A stretch of 64,000 bases of DNA from JAICSD01 sp963836665 (GTDB lineage: Bacteria; Acidobacteriota; Vicinamibacteria; Vicinamibacterales; 2-12-FULL-66-21): contig CAWIKL010000004.1 in the NCBI GenBank assembly GCA_963836665.1, positions 124,001-188,000 of the forward strand, given 5' to 3'. The translations under genes were made by a program, and so were the position numbers. Shown here one piece after another: positions 1 through 7,905 of the stretch. Under the pieces are notes generated by a model. The model searched no databases, was not told where the DNA came from, and worked only from the letters and a program-made list of their open reading frames with translations. Position 1 is the first letter of the stretch; each line of letters begins with the position of its first letter.

Positions 1-126
1 CAGCAGATCGAGCAGGGCGAACGCCGCCTCGCCGGCTGGCGCACGACAACGGAATACCGCGATCTCTACCCGTATGCGCTGGTCGCGGCGGCCCTAGCGA
101 TCGCCGGATTGTGGTTTGTCATCTGA
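1..126 (+). CDS. C-terminal tail of a membrane protein, probably a Bat-type VWA protein (partial)
   Basis: The reading frame enters from the left edge and ends at TGA 124-126, leaving 41 codons. A basic/polar stretch is followed by one hydrophobic segment of about 17 residues (LVAAALAIAGLWFVI) at the very C-terminus. The EYRDLYPY sequence before the membrane segment resembles the end of BatA/BatB von Willebrand factor A proteins. The stop overlaps the ATG of the MoxR gene (TGATG), so it is the preceding gene of the same operon. Only the tail is visible, so the family is inferred from context. Confidence 0.6.
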   Translation, partial: QQIEQGERRLAGWRTTTEYRDLYPYALVAAALAIAGLWFVI

Positions 127-1139
127 TGGAAAAGCAACTGAATGCCCAGGCCGCCGTCGACATCATTGCCGGCCTCGAGCAGGAAATCGGCAAGGTCATC
201 ATCGGCCAGCACACGCTGATCCGCCGCATGCTGACGGCCCTTTTCGCCGCGATCCCCTTCGCCGCCTCGCGCGGCAAGGCTCGCACGGGCTGCGGACACC
301 TGCTCCTCGAAGGCGTGCCCGGCGTCGCCAAGACCTTGACCGCGACGACCCTGGCGCAGGCGATCTCGGCGAAGTTCCAACGCGTGCAGTTGACGCCCGA
401 CCTGCTGCCGGCCGACATCCTCGGCACGCGCATCTACGATGCCAAAACCTCGACGTTCCGCATCGAGCAGGGGCCCATCTTCACCAACATCCTGCTCGCC
501 GATGAGATCAACCGCGCGACGCCGAAAACCCAGAGCGCACTGCTCGAAGCCATGCAGGAGCGGCAGGTCACGCTTGCCGACACCACGTTTCCACTCGACG
601 ACCCGTTCTGGGTACTGGCGACGCAGAATCCCGTTGAGCAGGAGGGCGTCTACACGCTGCCGGAAGCGCAGCTCGATCGTTTTTCGATGATGCTGCGCGT
701 TGGCTACCCCGAGGAAGGGGAGGAAGTGCGCATGCTCCAGGCGCGGCTCGCCTCGACGACCATCGAGCGCCGCGTTTCGCCGTCCGACGTGAACGTGCTG
801 CGTGAGTTCATCTACGCGACCGTCTATGTCGACGACAAGATCCTGCAGTACATCGTCCGCCTCGGGCGCGCCACCCGTCAGCCGGGCTCGGTGGGCCGCG
901 ACGACCTGAAGGAGATGCTCATGCTCGGCATCTCTCCGCGCTCCTACCAGCACCTGCTCGCGCTCTGCCGCGTCAATGCGTTCCTCGACGGACGCGACTA
1001 CGTGCTGCCGGGGGACGTAAAGGAGATCTTCTGCGATGCGACCCGGCACCGCGTCGCGCGCACGGTGCGGGCGCAGGCGGAAGGAGTGGACGCCGATGCC
1101 ATCCTGCAGGAATTGCTCACGGCGGTGCCGATCCCATGA
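126..1139 (+). CDS. MoxR-family AAA+ ATPase
   Basis: A 337-residue AAA+ ATPase of the MoxR family, chaperone-like ATPases that act with VWA proteins on membrane or envelope complexes. It shows Walker A GVPGVAKT (about residues 63-70), Walker B LLADEINRA (about 122-130) and a sensor-1 ATQNP motif. The ATG at 126 is chosen because it overlaps the previous stop; an in-frame GTG at 111 lies inside the previous gene. Its own stop overlaps the next ATG (ATGA). The order MoxR, DUF58, BatD-like, VWA is the standard Bat-type arrangement. The substrate cannot be told from sequence. Confidence 0.93.
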   Translation: MEKQLNAQAAVDIIAGLEQEIGKVIIGQHTLIRRMLTALFAAIPFAASRGKARTGCGHLLLEGVPGVAKTLTATTLAQAISAKFQRVQLTPDLLPADILGTRIYDAKTSTFRIEQGPIFTNILLADEINRATPKTQSALLEAMQERQVTLADTTFPLDDPFWVLATQNPVEQEGVYTLPEAQLDRFSMMLRVGYPEEGEEVRMLQARLASTTIERRVSPSDVNVLREFIYATVYVDDKILQYIVRLGRATRQPGSVGRDDLKEMLMLGISPRSYQHLLALCRVNAFLDGRDYVLPGDVKEIFCDATRHRVARTVRAQAEGVDADAILQELLTAVPIP

Positions 1140-2014
1140 TCCCCGAGCACGTGATGCGCGAGCTCCGCTACATCGAAGTGGAGACGACCCGCAAGATTCG
1201 CAACCAGCGCGTCGGCGCCTACCAGAGCCCGTTGCGGGGCGCCGGCTTCGACTTCGACGAGCACCAGCCCTACCGCCCTGGCGACGACGTGCGGCGCATC
1301 GACTGGAATGTGACCGCGCGTCTCGGCGCGCCGTTCGTGCGCCACACCCACGCCGAACGCGAAATGAACGTGATGGTGGTCATGGACGTGTCGCGCTCGA
1401 TGGCGCTCGGTTCCAGCGCGCATTCCAAGCGCGAAGCGCTCACCTACATCACAGGGTCCATCCTGTTCTCTGCCATTTCGGATCAGATCAACACCGGGTT
1501 CATGGCGTTCTCCGATCGTGTGCTGATGACGACGCGCCCCAAGCGGACGCGCGGCGCTGCGTGGAACGTGCTCGAAGAGGCGTGGCACCTGTCGCCGTCG
1601 TCGCGCAAGACCTTGATGATTCCCGCGATCCGCGAGTTGGCGACCGCGCTCAAGCGAATGAGTGTCGTTTTTATCGTCTCGGACTTCGTCACCGACGACA
1701 ACGTGCTCGAGAGCGGCGAGCTGGCGCAGCTGGCGGCGCATCATGACCTGATCGGCGTCGTGCCCGAGGACCGGGCGGAGCGTACGCTGCCGCCCGGCGG
1801 GGGCTACGTGCACTTGCGCGATCTCGAGTCGGGCCGCCGGGTCAGCGCCGGCCTTGGGCGCGGCGCGCGCGAGGAGTTCGTGGCGTCGGCACGGGCTCGG
1901 CGCGAGGCGCTCGCCAGGGCGTTCTATCGTGTGCCGATGGACCACGTATTCGTGCCGACCGAGGGCAGTCCCGTGTTGCCCGTGCTGTCACTGTTCGCGA
2001 GGAGAAAAGCGTGA
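1136..2014 (+). CDS. DUF58 domain protein (VWA-like fold)
   Basis: A 292-residue DUF58 protein, the usual partner of MoxR ATPases. The family signature is visible as RPGDDVRRIDWNVTAR (about residues 47-62), and a VWA-like DVSRSM metal-site motif lies near residue 84. No signal peptide or membrane segment is evident, so it is probably cytoplasmic or peripheral. The start codon overlaps the MoxR stop by four bases and its stop overlaps the GTG of the next gene, consistent with one coupled operon. Confidence 0.9.
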   Translation: MIPEHVMRELRYIEVETTRKIRNQRVGAYQSPLRGAGFDFDEHQPYRPGDDVRRIDWNVTARLGAPFVRHTHAEREMNVMVVMDVSRSMALGSSAHSKREALTYITGSILFSAISDQINTGFMAFSDRVLMTTRPKRTRGAAWNVLEEAWHLSPSSRKTLMIPAIRELATALKRMSVVFIVSDFVTDDNVLESGELAQLAAHHDLIGVVPEDRAERTLPPGGGYVHLRDLESGRRVSAGLGRGAREEFVASARARREALARAFYRVPMDHVFVPTEGSPVLPVLSLFARRKA

Positions 2015-2991
2015 ACCGCCGCGTGCCCGTCACCCTCTGCGCCGTTGCGGTGTTGGCGATCGCGCCTGCCGTGCGCGCTCAGGCCCCTGCTCCGACGCAG
2101 GTGACGCCGCCGCGCGTCACCTCCGCGGTCGACCGTACGGCCGTGTGGGTCGCCGACCGTGTGGACTATACCGTCGAGATTGCTTGTCCGCCCGGCGTCG
2201 ACGTCCTGCTCGACGACATGGCGAAGGAGAAGCTGCGCCTGAATGGCCTCGAGGTCGTCGGCAACGACAGCTCGGCGACGACCGACGCATCGGATCGGAC
2301 GGTGCACCGCTTCCGCTATGTGCTGACGACGTATCGGGTCGACAATCCGTCCCCGTCGATCGAGCCAATCAGCGTGCGCTACTACGCGCGACGCCAGGGC
2401 GAGCGCCTGCAGGACGTAGCGCCGGCGGGCGAGGTGCAGGTTCCCGGCGCGATCCTCGCGTTCCGCAGCACGTTGCCCGAGAACCAGCCCGAGTTCGCCG
2501 TCCGTGACGGCCGTGCCCCCCAACCGCGGCGTGTCTTCTTCGTCCGCGCCTCCCAGATCGGTCTGGCGCTGGTCGTCCTCTCGCTGGCACCTGCGCTGGC
2601 TGTGCTCGCGTCGGCGGTGCGGCGGCGAACGTCGCGACAGCCGGCACGGCGCTCCGTGCGCCAGGCCAGGCAGGACGAACGCGCCGCGCTCGAGCGTCTG
2701 CGCACGCTCGACGTCTCGACCGAGGACAATCGCCGCCGCGCCTGCGACGAGATCAGCACCGCCGTGCGTGGCTACATCGCCGCGCACGCCAATGTGCCCG
2801 CCGCGGCGCTCACCCCGGCGGAAATCGACGCGGCGCTCGGCGCGCGACGCAGCCGCCTGCCGCGCGAACGCGTCGTCTCACTGCTGCAGACCTGCGACAC
2901 CGCGCGCTATCAGCCGTCGGGCGCGGTGCTCTCCACCGACGCCTGCCGCGAGGCGCTGGAGTCGGCAGAGCAGGTGCTGTCGGGACGGTAG
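2011..2991 (+). CDS. BatD-like exported, membrane-anchored protein
   Basis: A 326-residue protein with an N-terminal signal peptide (VTLCAVAVLAIAPAVRA, cleavage near residue 23), an extracytoplasmic beta-rich region to about residue 178, one transmembrane helix at about 181-203, and a basic cytoplasmic C-terminal domain rich in Arg and Ala. This matches the topology of BatD or DUF4381-type proteins at this operon position. It starts with GTG overlapping the DUF58 stop (GTGA). Function is assigned from topology and neighbours, not a diagnostic motif. A 111-base spacer follows, unlike the overlapping junctions upstream. Confidence 0.65.
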   Translation: MNRRVPVTLCAVAVLAIAPAVRAQAPAPTQVTPPRVTSAVDRTAVWVADRVDYTVEIACPPGVDVLLDDMAKEKLRLNGLEVVGNDSSATTDASDRTVHRFRYVLTTYRVDNPSPSIEPISVRYYARRQGERLQDVAPAGEVQVPGAILAFRSTLPENQPEFAVRDGRAPQPRRVFFVRASQIGLALVVLSLAPALAVLASAVRRRTSRQPARRSVRQARQDERAALERLRTLDVSTEDNRRRACDEISTAVRGYIAAHANVPAAALTPAEIDAALGARRSRLPRERVVSLLQTCDTARYQPSGAVLSTDACREALESAEQVLSGR

Positions 2992-3102
2992 CTAAGGCGT
3001 GGAGCCCCGCGATGAAGGAGCAAACGGAATGGAGCGAGCGACAACGCGCGAGCGCAACGGAGTGAGCCGGAGCGGGGCGAGGGGACCCCGCGACTGAAAA
3101 AA
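2992..3102 (+). repeat. REP-like purine-rich intergenic element inside the Bat operon
   Basis: This is the only sizeable gap in the operon. It contains recurring GGAGYGAGC-like words and a CCCCGCGA word at both ends. A GCGGGG/CCCCGC hairpin lies at 3072-3091. There is no T-run, so it does not look like an intrinsic terminator. It may be a dispersed intergenic repeat, but only one copy is visible here. Confidence 0.35.
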
Positions 3103-4086
3103 ATGCGTTTTTTGTATCCGGAAGCCGGCGTTTGGCTGGCGGGCGCCTTTGCGATCGTTGCGCTGCTCCGCTGGCGCGTTCGCTGGCGCTTTGCCGCGTT
3201 CACGGCGCTCGTGCCGCTCAAGCGGTTTCGCCATCGAGCCTCGCCGCTGCGCCGGCTGCCCTTTGCCGCGCTCGCTGTGGCGGCGGGGTGTGCGAGCCTG
3301 GCGCTGATGCAGCCGGTGATTCCCTACGCGCAGGCCGATCTCCAGTCGCGCGGCCTCGACGTCGTTCTGCTCATCGATCTGTCGTCGAGCATGCAGGAAG
3401 AGATGGGTTCGGGGCAGACGCCGAACCGGCCGATGATTCCGACCGGGCGTACCCGCATGGATGCGGTCAAGGACGCCGTCCGCACGTTCGTGCGCACCCG
3501 CCGCGACGATCGCATCGGCCTGGTCGTGTTCTCCGACAACGCGTATGTCATCAGCCCGCTGACTTTCGACCACGAATACCTGCTGCACTACGTCGACTTA
3601 ATCGACGACAAGATCCTGCAAGGTGAGGGGCAGACGGCAATCGGCGACGGCCTGGCGCTCGCCAACTACGTCCTGTCGCGCCAGGCGACGAAGGACTCGC
3701 GCGGCCACCAGGTGATCGTGCTCTTTACCGACGGCGAGAACAACCGCGGCCGCGAGCCGGTTGACGTGCTGGGAGAGTCGAAGGCCGCCGGCATCCGGGT
3801 GCACATGATCGGCGTCGATCTCGAGCGCGACGTCAAGGAGAAGCCGGCGGTGCAGATGCTCATGGCGGCGATTGGCGACGTCGGCGGCAAGTACTTCAGC
3901 GCAGATTCGGAAAAGGATCTGCAGGCTGCGTCACGCACGATCGATCAGATTGAGAAGGGGCTGCTGGTCAGCCACGTCTACGTGCGCGACGTGCCTGTCT
4001 ACGAGTGGTTTGCCGTGCCGGCGCTGCTCGCGCTGGCCGCCGCGCTGGGGCTGCGGGCAGTGCCCTACTTCATCGATCAGACTTGA
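3103..4086 (+). CDS. VWA-domain membrane protein (BatA/BatB type)
   Basis: A 327-residue protein with N-terminal membrane segments, a von Willebrand factor A domain beginning near residue 86 with the MIDAS motif DLSSS (VLLIDLSSSMQEE), a later threonine/aspartate region (VLFTDGENNRGRE), and a C-terminal transmembrane helix (about 303-320). This is the BatA/BatB topology with the VWA domain between membrane anchors. It ends the operon and its last 17 bases overlap the 3' end of the convergent amidohydrolase gene. Binding partners are not known from sequence. Confidence 0.88.
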   Translation: MRFLYPEAGVWLAGAFAIVALLRWRVRWRFAAFTALVPLKRFRHRASPLRRLPFAALAVAAGCASLALMQPVIPYAQADLQSRGLDVVLLIDLSSSMQEEMGSGQTPNRPMIPTGRTRMDAVKDAVRTFVRTRRDDRIGLVVFSDNAYVISPLTFDHEYLLHYVDLIDDKILQGEGQTAIGDGLALANYVLSRQATKDSRGHQVIVLFTDGENNRGREPVDVLGESKAAGIRVHMIGVDLERDVKEKPAVQMLMAAIGDVGGKYFSADSEKDLQAASRTIDQIEKGLLVSHVYVRDVPVYEWFAVPALLALAAALGLRAVPYFIDQT

Positions 4087-5281
4087 GAACGTTCCCGCCC
4101 CTCATCACGAACACGACCTTGCGCAGGGCGGTGACATCGGCCAGCGGATCACCGTCGACGGCGACGAGGTCGGCCTCGAGGCCCGGCGCGATCGCGCCGA
4201 TTGTGTCTTTCATGCCGAGCGCTTCGGCTGACAGCGACGTCAGCGAGACGATCGCGTCCATCGGCTTTTGCCCGCCCTTCTGCACGCGCACGACCGCCTC
4301 CTCGATGTTGCGTCCATGCGCGCCGGCGACGGCGTCGGTGCCGTAGACGATCTTCAGCTTCGGCGTGGCGAGCGCCTTCTTGAACATTTCGTAGTTGAGG
4401 GGAATCGCTTTCTCCATGGCGGCGAAGCCCTCGTCGTTGTAGTTGCCGATGCCCATGTACTGCGGCTTGTGCTCGATGTAGTTCTGCAGCACCAGGCCGA
4501 TGTTGGGATCGAAGTAGGCGCCGCGCTCGGCCATCAGCGTCAAGACCTCCTGGTCGGCGAAGACGCCGTGCTCGATCTGCTTGCAGCCCCCGAGCACCGA
4601 TGCCTTGATCGACTCCGAGCTGTGGGCATGCACCATGGTGCGCATGCCCGCCGCGTTGGCCTCGCCGCAGATCGCCGCCATCTGCTCGTCGGTCATCGTC
4701 TGCTTGCCACCGTCGCGGATGCTGGCCGAGGCGAAGATTTTGATCACGTCGGCGCCCGCCGCCTTCGCGTCGCGGACGTTCTGGCGCAGTTGGTCGGGAG
4801 TGGCGCGCGTGTTGGTGATCTGGCGGACCGAGGTGAGGATGCGCGGGCCTGGCAGATGCTCATCGTCCAACTTCTTGCGGAGATCGAGGTCCGCCTGCTC
4901 GCCGACGCTCTGAACAGTGGTGAAGCCGCCCATCACCGTTGCCCGAGCGTTCTCGACGCCTGCCTGTAGGCGCACGGCGGGGTCTTCCCGGCCGCCGACG
5001 AAGCGGCCGTCGGCGCCGAAGTGCCACAGGATGTGCACGTGCAGGTCGATGAAGCCGGGCAATAACGTGTATTTCGAGAGGTCGTATGTCGCAGCGCTGG
5101 ACCCCTTGGCGATGCTGACAATCTTGCCGTCCCGAACGGTGACGACCACGTTCTGCTGCGAGCCGCCGCGGCCGTCGATGAGCCGGCCGGCGCGAATGGT
5201 CACGGCCTGGGGCGTCTGGGCGGTCATGAGCACGCCGGCGCATGAGACGAGGATCAGCAGGACAAAAATGGCGCGGATCAT
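4070..5281 (-). CDS. Exported amidohydrolase (imidazolonepropionase/prolidase-like)
   Basis: A metal-dependent amidohydrolase of about 403 residues. Metal-site motifs are HVH after GFIDL, a candidate carboxylated lysine in DVIKIFASAS, histidines in VHAHSSES and QIEHGVF, and the GTDA aspartate. The N-terminus starting at 5281 reads MIRAIFVLLILVSCAG, a short signal sequence with a lipobox-like LVSC, so it may be a lipoprotein. Longer starts at 5290, 5293 and 5344 exist. I prefer 5281 because a TATGAT box lies exactly 7 bases upstream. Related exported enzymes hydrolyse cyclic amides or dipeptides; the substrate here is unknown. Confidence 0.85.
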   Translation of the reverse strand: MIRAIFVLLILVSCAGVLMTAQTPQAVTIRAGRLIDGRGGSQQNVVVTVRDGKIVSIAKGSSAATYDLSKYTLLPGFIDLHVHILWHFGADGRFVGGREDPAVRLQAGVENARATVMGGFTTVQSVGEQADLDLRKKLDDEHLPGPRILTSVRQITNTRATPDQLRQNVRDAKAAGADVIKIFASASIRDGGKQTMTDEQMAAICGEANAAGMRTMVHAHSSESIKASVLGGCKQIEHGVFADQEVLTLMAERGAYFDPNIGLVLQNYIEHKPQYMGIGNYNDEGFAAMEKAIPLNYEMFKKALATPKLKIVYGTDAVAGAHGRNIEEAVVRVQKGGQKPMDAIVSLTSLSAEALGMKDTIGAIAPGLEADLVAVDGDPLADVTALRKVVFVMRGGNVLKSDR

Positions 5282-5288
5282 GCGCGCC

Positions 5289-5294
5289 ATCATA
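5289..5294 (-). promoter_or_regulatory. Candidate -10 box (TATGAT) for a leaderless transcript
   Basis: TATGAT on the minus strand ends 7 bases before the ATG at 5281, which would place transcription start at or next to the start codon. No Shine-Dalgarno sequence fits between. No good -35 is seen; two 16-bp direct repeats occupy that area. Confidence 0.4.
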
Positions 5295-5326
5295 TCCGCC
5301 CTGACACGGGTCCGCCCTGACACGGG
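5295..5326. repeat. Perfect 2 x 16-bp direct repeat upstream of the amidohydrolase
   Basis: The 16-mer TCCGCCCTGACACGGG occurs twice back to back at 5295-5310 and 5311-5326. It abuts the candidate -10 box of the minus-strand amidohydrolase. It could be a tandem operator or a simple slippage duplication. Confidence 0.8.
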
Positions 5327-5390
5327 TTTGAGCGGATCGGGCAAAGGGGCGAACCGAGGGACCAGCGCGTCGTCTAAGCACTGGAGTCAC

Positions 5391-7901
5391 ATGATCGACA
5401 CGCTTATTCGCGACATCCGCATCGGTCTTCGTGTCCTCGTCAAGGAACGAGCCTTCTGCGCGCTCGCCGTGGTCGTGCTGGCGCTCGGGATAGGCGGCGT
5501 GACGACCATGTTCAGCGTGGTCAACGGCGTGATGCTGCGCGGCTTTGCGTTTCCCAACGCCGAGCGGCTAGTCAGCCTGAACTTTGTCGACCCTTCCACG
5601 ACCACCTTCTTCGGCGTCAACGGACAGGTCTCGGCGATGGACTTCGACGAGCTGCGTCCGGTGCAGCAGTCGTTCCAGGCGCTCGCCGCCTACCTGAACG
5701 GCTCGACCGTCAACGCCACGGTCAACGGCCACGCGCAGCGCTATACCGGGGCCTACGTGACCGAGGACTTTCTGCGTATCCTCGGCGCGGCGCCGATGCT
5801 GGGGCGCGACTTCACCGCCGCTGACAACACCCCGAACGCCGGCAAGGTCGCGATCATCGGCTACAACATCTGGCAACGCGACTTTGGTGGCGCCGCCGAC
5901 ATCATCGGCCAGGGCCTGCGCATCAACGGCAAGCCGGCAACGGTCATCGGCGTCGCGGCCAGGGGTTTCGCTTTTCCCACGAACGAAGAAATCTGGATCC
6001 CGCTCTACAGCGAGTTCCCGCCCAAGCCCCGTAACGATTCCGCGCCAGCCAACCCGTCCGTGCTTGGCCTGCTCAAGGCCGGCACGTCGCTCGACCAGGC
6101 GAACGCCGAAGCGTCGACCATCGCGCGCCGTTTTGCGGCGGCGTATCCCGAGACCAACAAGCAGTTCAACACCGGCCAGGTCCAGCCGCTGCTCGATACC
6201 TTCACGGGACGCGCGCTGCGCGGCACGATGTGGACGATGCTCGGCTTCTGCGTCGGGGTGCTGCTGATTGCCTGTGTCAACGTGATGAACATGCAGTTCG
6301 CGCGCGCCACGCTGCGGGCCAAGGAGCTGGCCGTCCGTTCATCGCTCGGCGCGTCGCGCGGCCGCATCGTCGGGCAGATGCTGACCGAGAGTCTGCTCAT
6401 CGCTGGCATCGGCGCGGTGCTCGGGGTGGCCCTGGCCTACGGCGCTACGGACTGGCTCAACGCCACCGTCCACAACCTCGACAACCCGCCGCCGTCGTGG
6501 ATCGTCTTTGACATCGACGGCAAAGTGCTCGCCTTCACCGTCCTCTCGACGCTGTCCGCGGCGATCTTCTCCGGCCTGCTGCCGGCGTGGATGTCATCGC
6601 GGACCAACGCCGTCACGGTCCTGCGCGACGGCGGCCGCGGCAACACCAGCCGGGGGGTGTCCGTCCTGTCGCGCGGCCTGGTGGTGTTCCAGATCGTCGT
6701 CACCTGCGTGCTGTTGGTCGGTTCGCTCCTCCAGGTGCGATCGATCACCAACCAGCAGACGATCGACTACGGCTACGACACGTCGGCGATCCTGTCGGCC
6801 CGCATGGGGCTGATGGAGGGGGCTTATCCGACTCCCGAGTCGCGGCGGATGTTCTACGACCGGCTGGTGCGCCACTTCGAGGCAGATCCGCAGATCGAAG
6901 CGGTTGGTCTGACCAGTCGCTTCCGCATGGTCTTCTCCGGTAACGGGCCGATCGAGATCGAAGGGAAGACCTATCGCGAGAATCGCGACCGGCCCAACGC
7001 CAACTTCGAGCAGGTGACCGGCGGCTTTTTCGCCGTCACTGGCCAGAAACTGGTCGAAGGCCGGACCTTCTCCGCCGACGACCTCGATTCGCGCCAGCCG
7101 GTTGCGATCGTCAACGCGGCGTTTGCGCGGAAGTACTACGGCACCGGGAGCGCGCTCGGCCGGCGCTTCCGCACCGTCGCCGGCAACGGCCGCCAGTTCG
7201 GGCCATGGCGCACGATCGTCGGCGTCGTGAGCACGATTCGCATGCTCGGGCCGTTCAACAATCCCGGGGTCGACGAAACCGGTTTCTACGTGCCGTTCTA
7301 CGCCAATCCCTTCGGTCCCCTGCAGCCGGGGCCGTTCGTCGGGCAATTCACGACCATCGCGGTCAAGCCGCGCGGCGATCAGCGCGCCGATGCGCTGGCA
7401 ACGCACCTGCGGCATGAGGTCGCCGCCGTCGACGCCGATCTGCCGCTCTATTTCGTCGGCACACCGAAGACGCAACTCGATGGGTTCGTCGCGCAGAACC
7501 GGATCATCGCGCTCATGTTCACGGTGTTTGGCGCCGTCGCCATACTGCTGGCATCGGTCGGGATCTACGGCGTGATGTCGTTCTCAGTCAACCAGCGGCG
7601 GCAGGAATTCGGCGTCCGCATGGCGCTCGGCGCGCACTACACCCGCATCCTGCGAATGGTGTTGCGGCAGGGTGCGCTGCAGCTGGCGGTCGGCCTGGCG
7701 GCCGGCCTTGGCGTCGCGTTCGTGCTGGCGAGCGCGCTCGGCTCCGCCGTCCAGAACATCCTGTTCGGGGTCACGGCCCGCGATCCTCTGACCTACGGGT
7801 CGGTGACGGCGCTGATCACGCTGGTGTCAATCGTCGCGACTCTGGTGCCGGCACGTCGCGCGACGCGCGTCGATCCAATGATCGCCTTGAGAGGGGACTG
7901 A
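5391..7901 (+). CDS. ADOP-type ABC permease (MacB-like PCD plus two FtsX domains)
   Basis: An 836-residue permease with the acidobacterial duplicated orphan permease layout. A cytoplasmic N-terminus (LIRDIRIGLRVLVKERAF) is followed by the first transmembrane helix, a MacB periplasmic core domain, a three-helix FtsX block (about 285-430), a second periplasmic domain, and a C-terminal FtsX block (about 700-830) ending PARRATRVDPMIALRGD. The ATG at 5391 is used; the frame stays open far upstream but opposite the amidohydrolase. No ATPase gene is adjacent, as expected for this orphan family. The cargo is unknown. Confidence 0.92.
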   Translation: MIDTLIRDIRIGLRVLVKERAFCALAVVVLALGIGGVTTMFSVVNGVMLRGFAFPNAERLVSLNFVDPSTTTFFGVNGQVSAMDFDELRPVQQSFQALAAYLNGSTVNATVNGHAQRYTGAYVTEDFLRILGAAPMLGRDFTAADNTPNAGKVAIIGYNIWQRDFGGAADIIGQGLRINGKPATVIGVAARGFAFPTNEEIWIPLYSEFPPKPRNDSAPANPSVLGLLKAGTSLDQANAEASTIARRFAAAYPETNKQFNTGQVQPLLDTFTGRALRGTMWTMLGFCVGVLLIACVNVMNMQFARATLRAKELAVRSSLGASRGRIVGQMLTESLLIAGIGAVLGVALAYGATDWLNATVHNLDNPPPSWIVFDIDGKVLAFTVLSTLSAAIFSGLLPAWMSSRTNAVTVLRDGGRGNTSRGVSVLSRGLVVFQIVVTCVLLVGSLLQVRSITNQQTIDYGYDTSAILSARMGLMEGAYPTPESRRMFYDRLVRHFEADPQIEAVGLTSRFRMVFSGNGPIEIEGKTYRENRDRPNANFEQVTGGFFAVTGQKLVEGRTFSADDLDSRQPVAIVNAAFARKYYGTGSALGRRFRTVAGNGRQFGPWRTIVGVVSTIRMLGPFNNPGVDETGFYVPFYANPFGPLQPGPFVGQFTTIAVKPRGDQRADALATHLRHEVAAVDADLPLYFVGTPKTQLDGFVAQNRIIALMFTVFGAVAILLASVGIYGVMSFSVNQRRQEFGVRMALGAHYTRILRMVLRQGALQLAVGLAAGLGVAFVLASALGSAVQNILFGVTARDPLTYGSVTALITLVSIVATLVPARRATRVDPMIALRGD

Positions 7902-7905
7902 TCGA

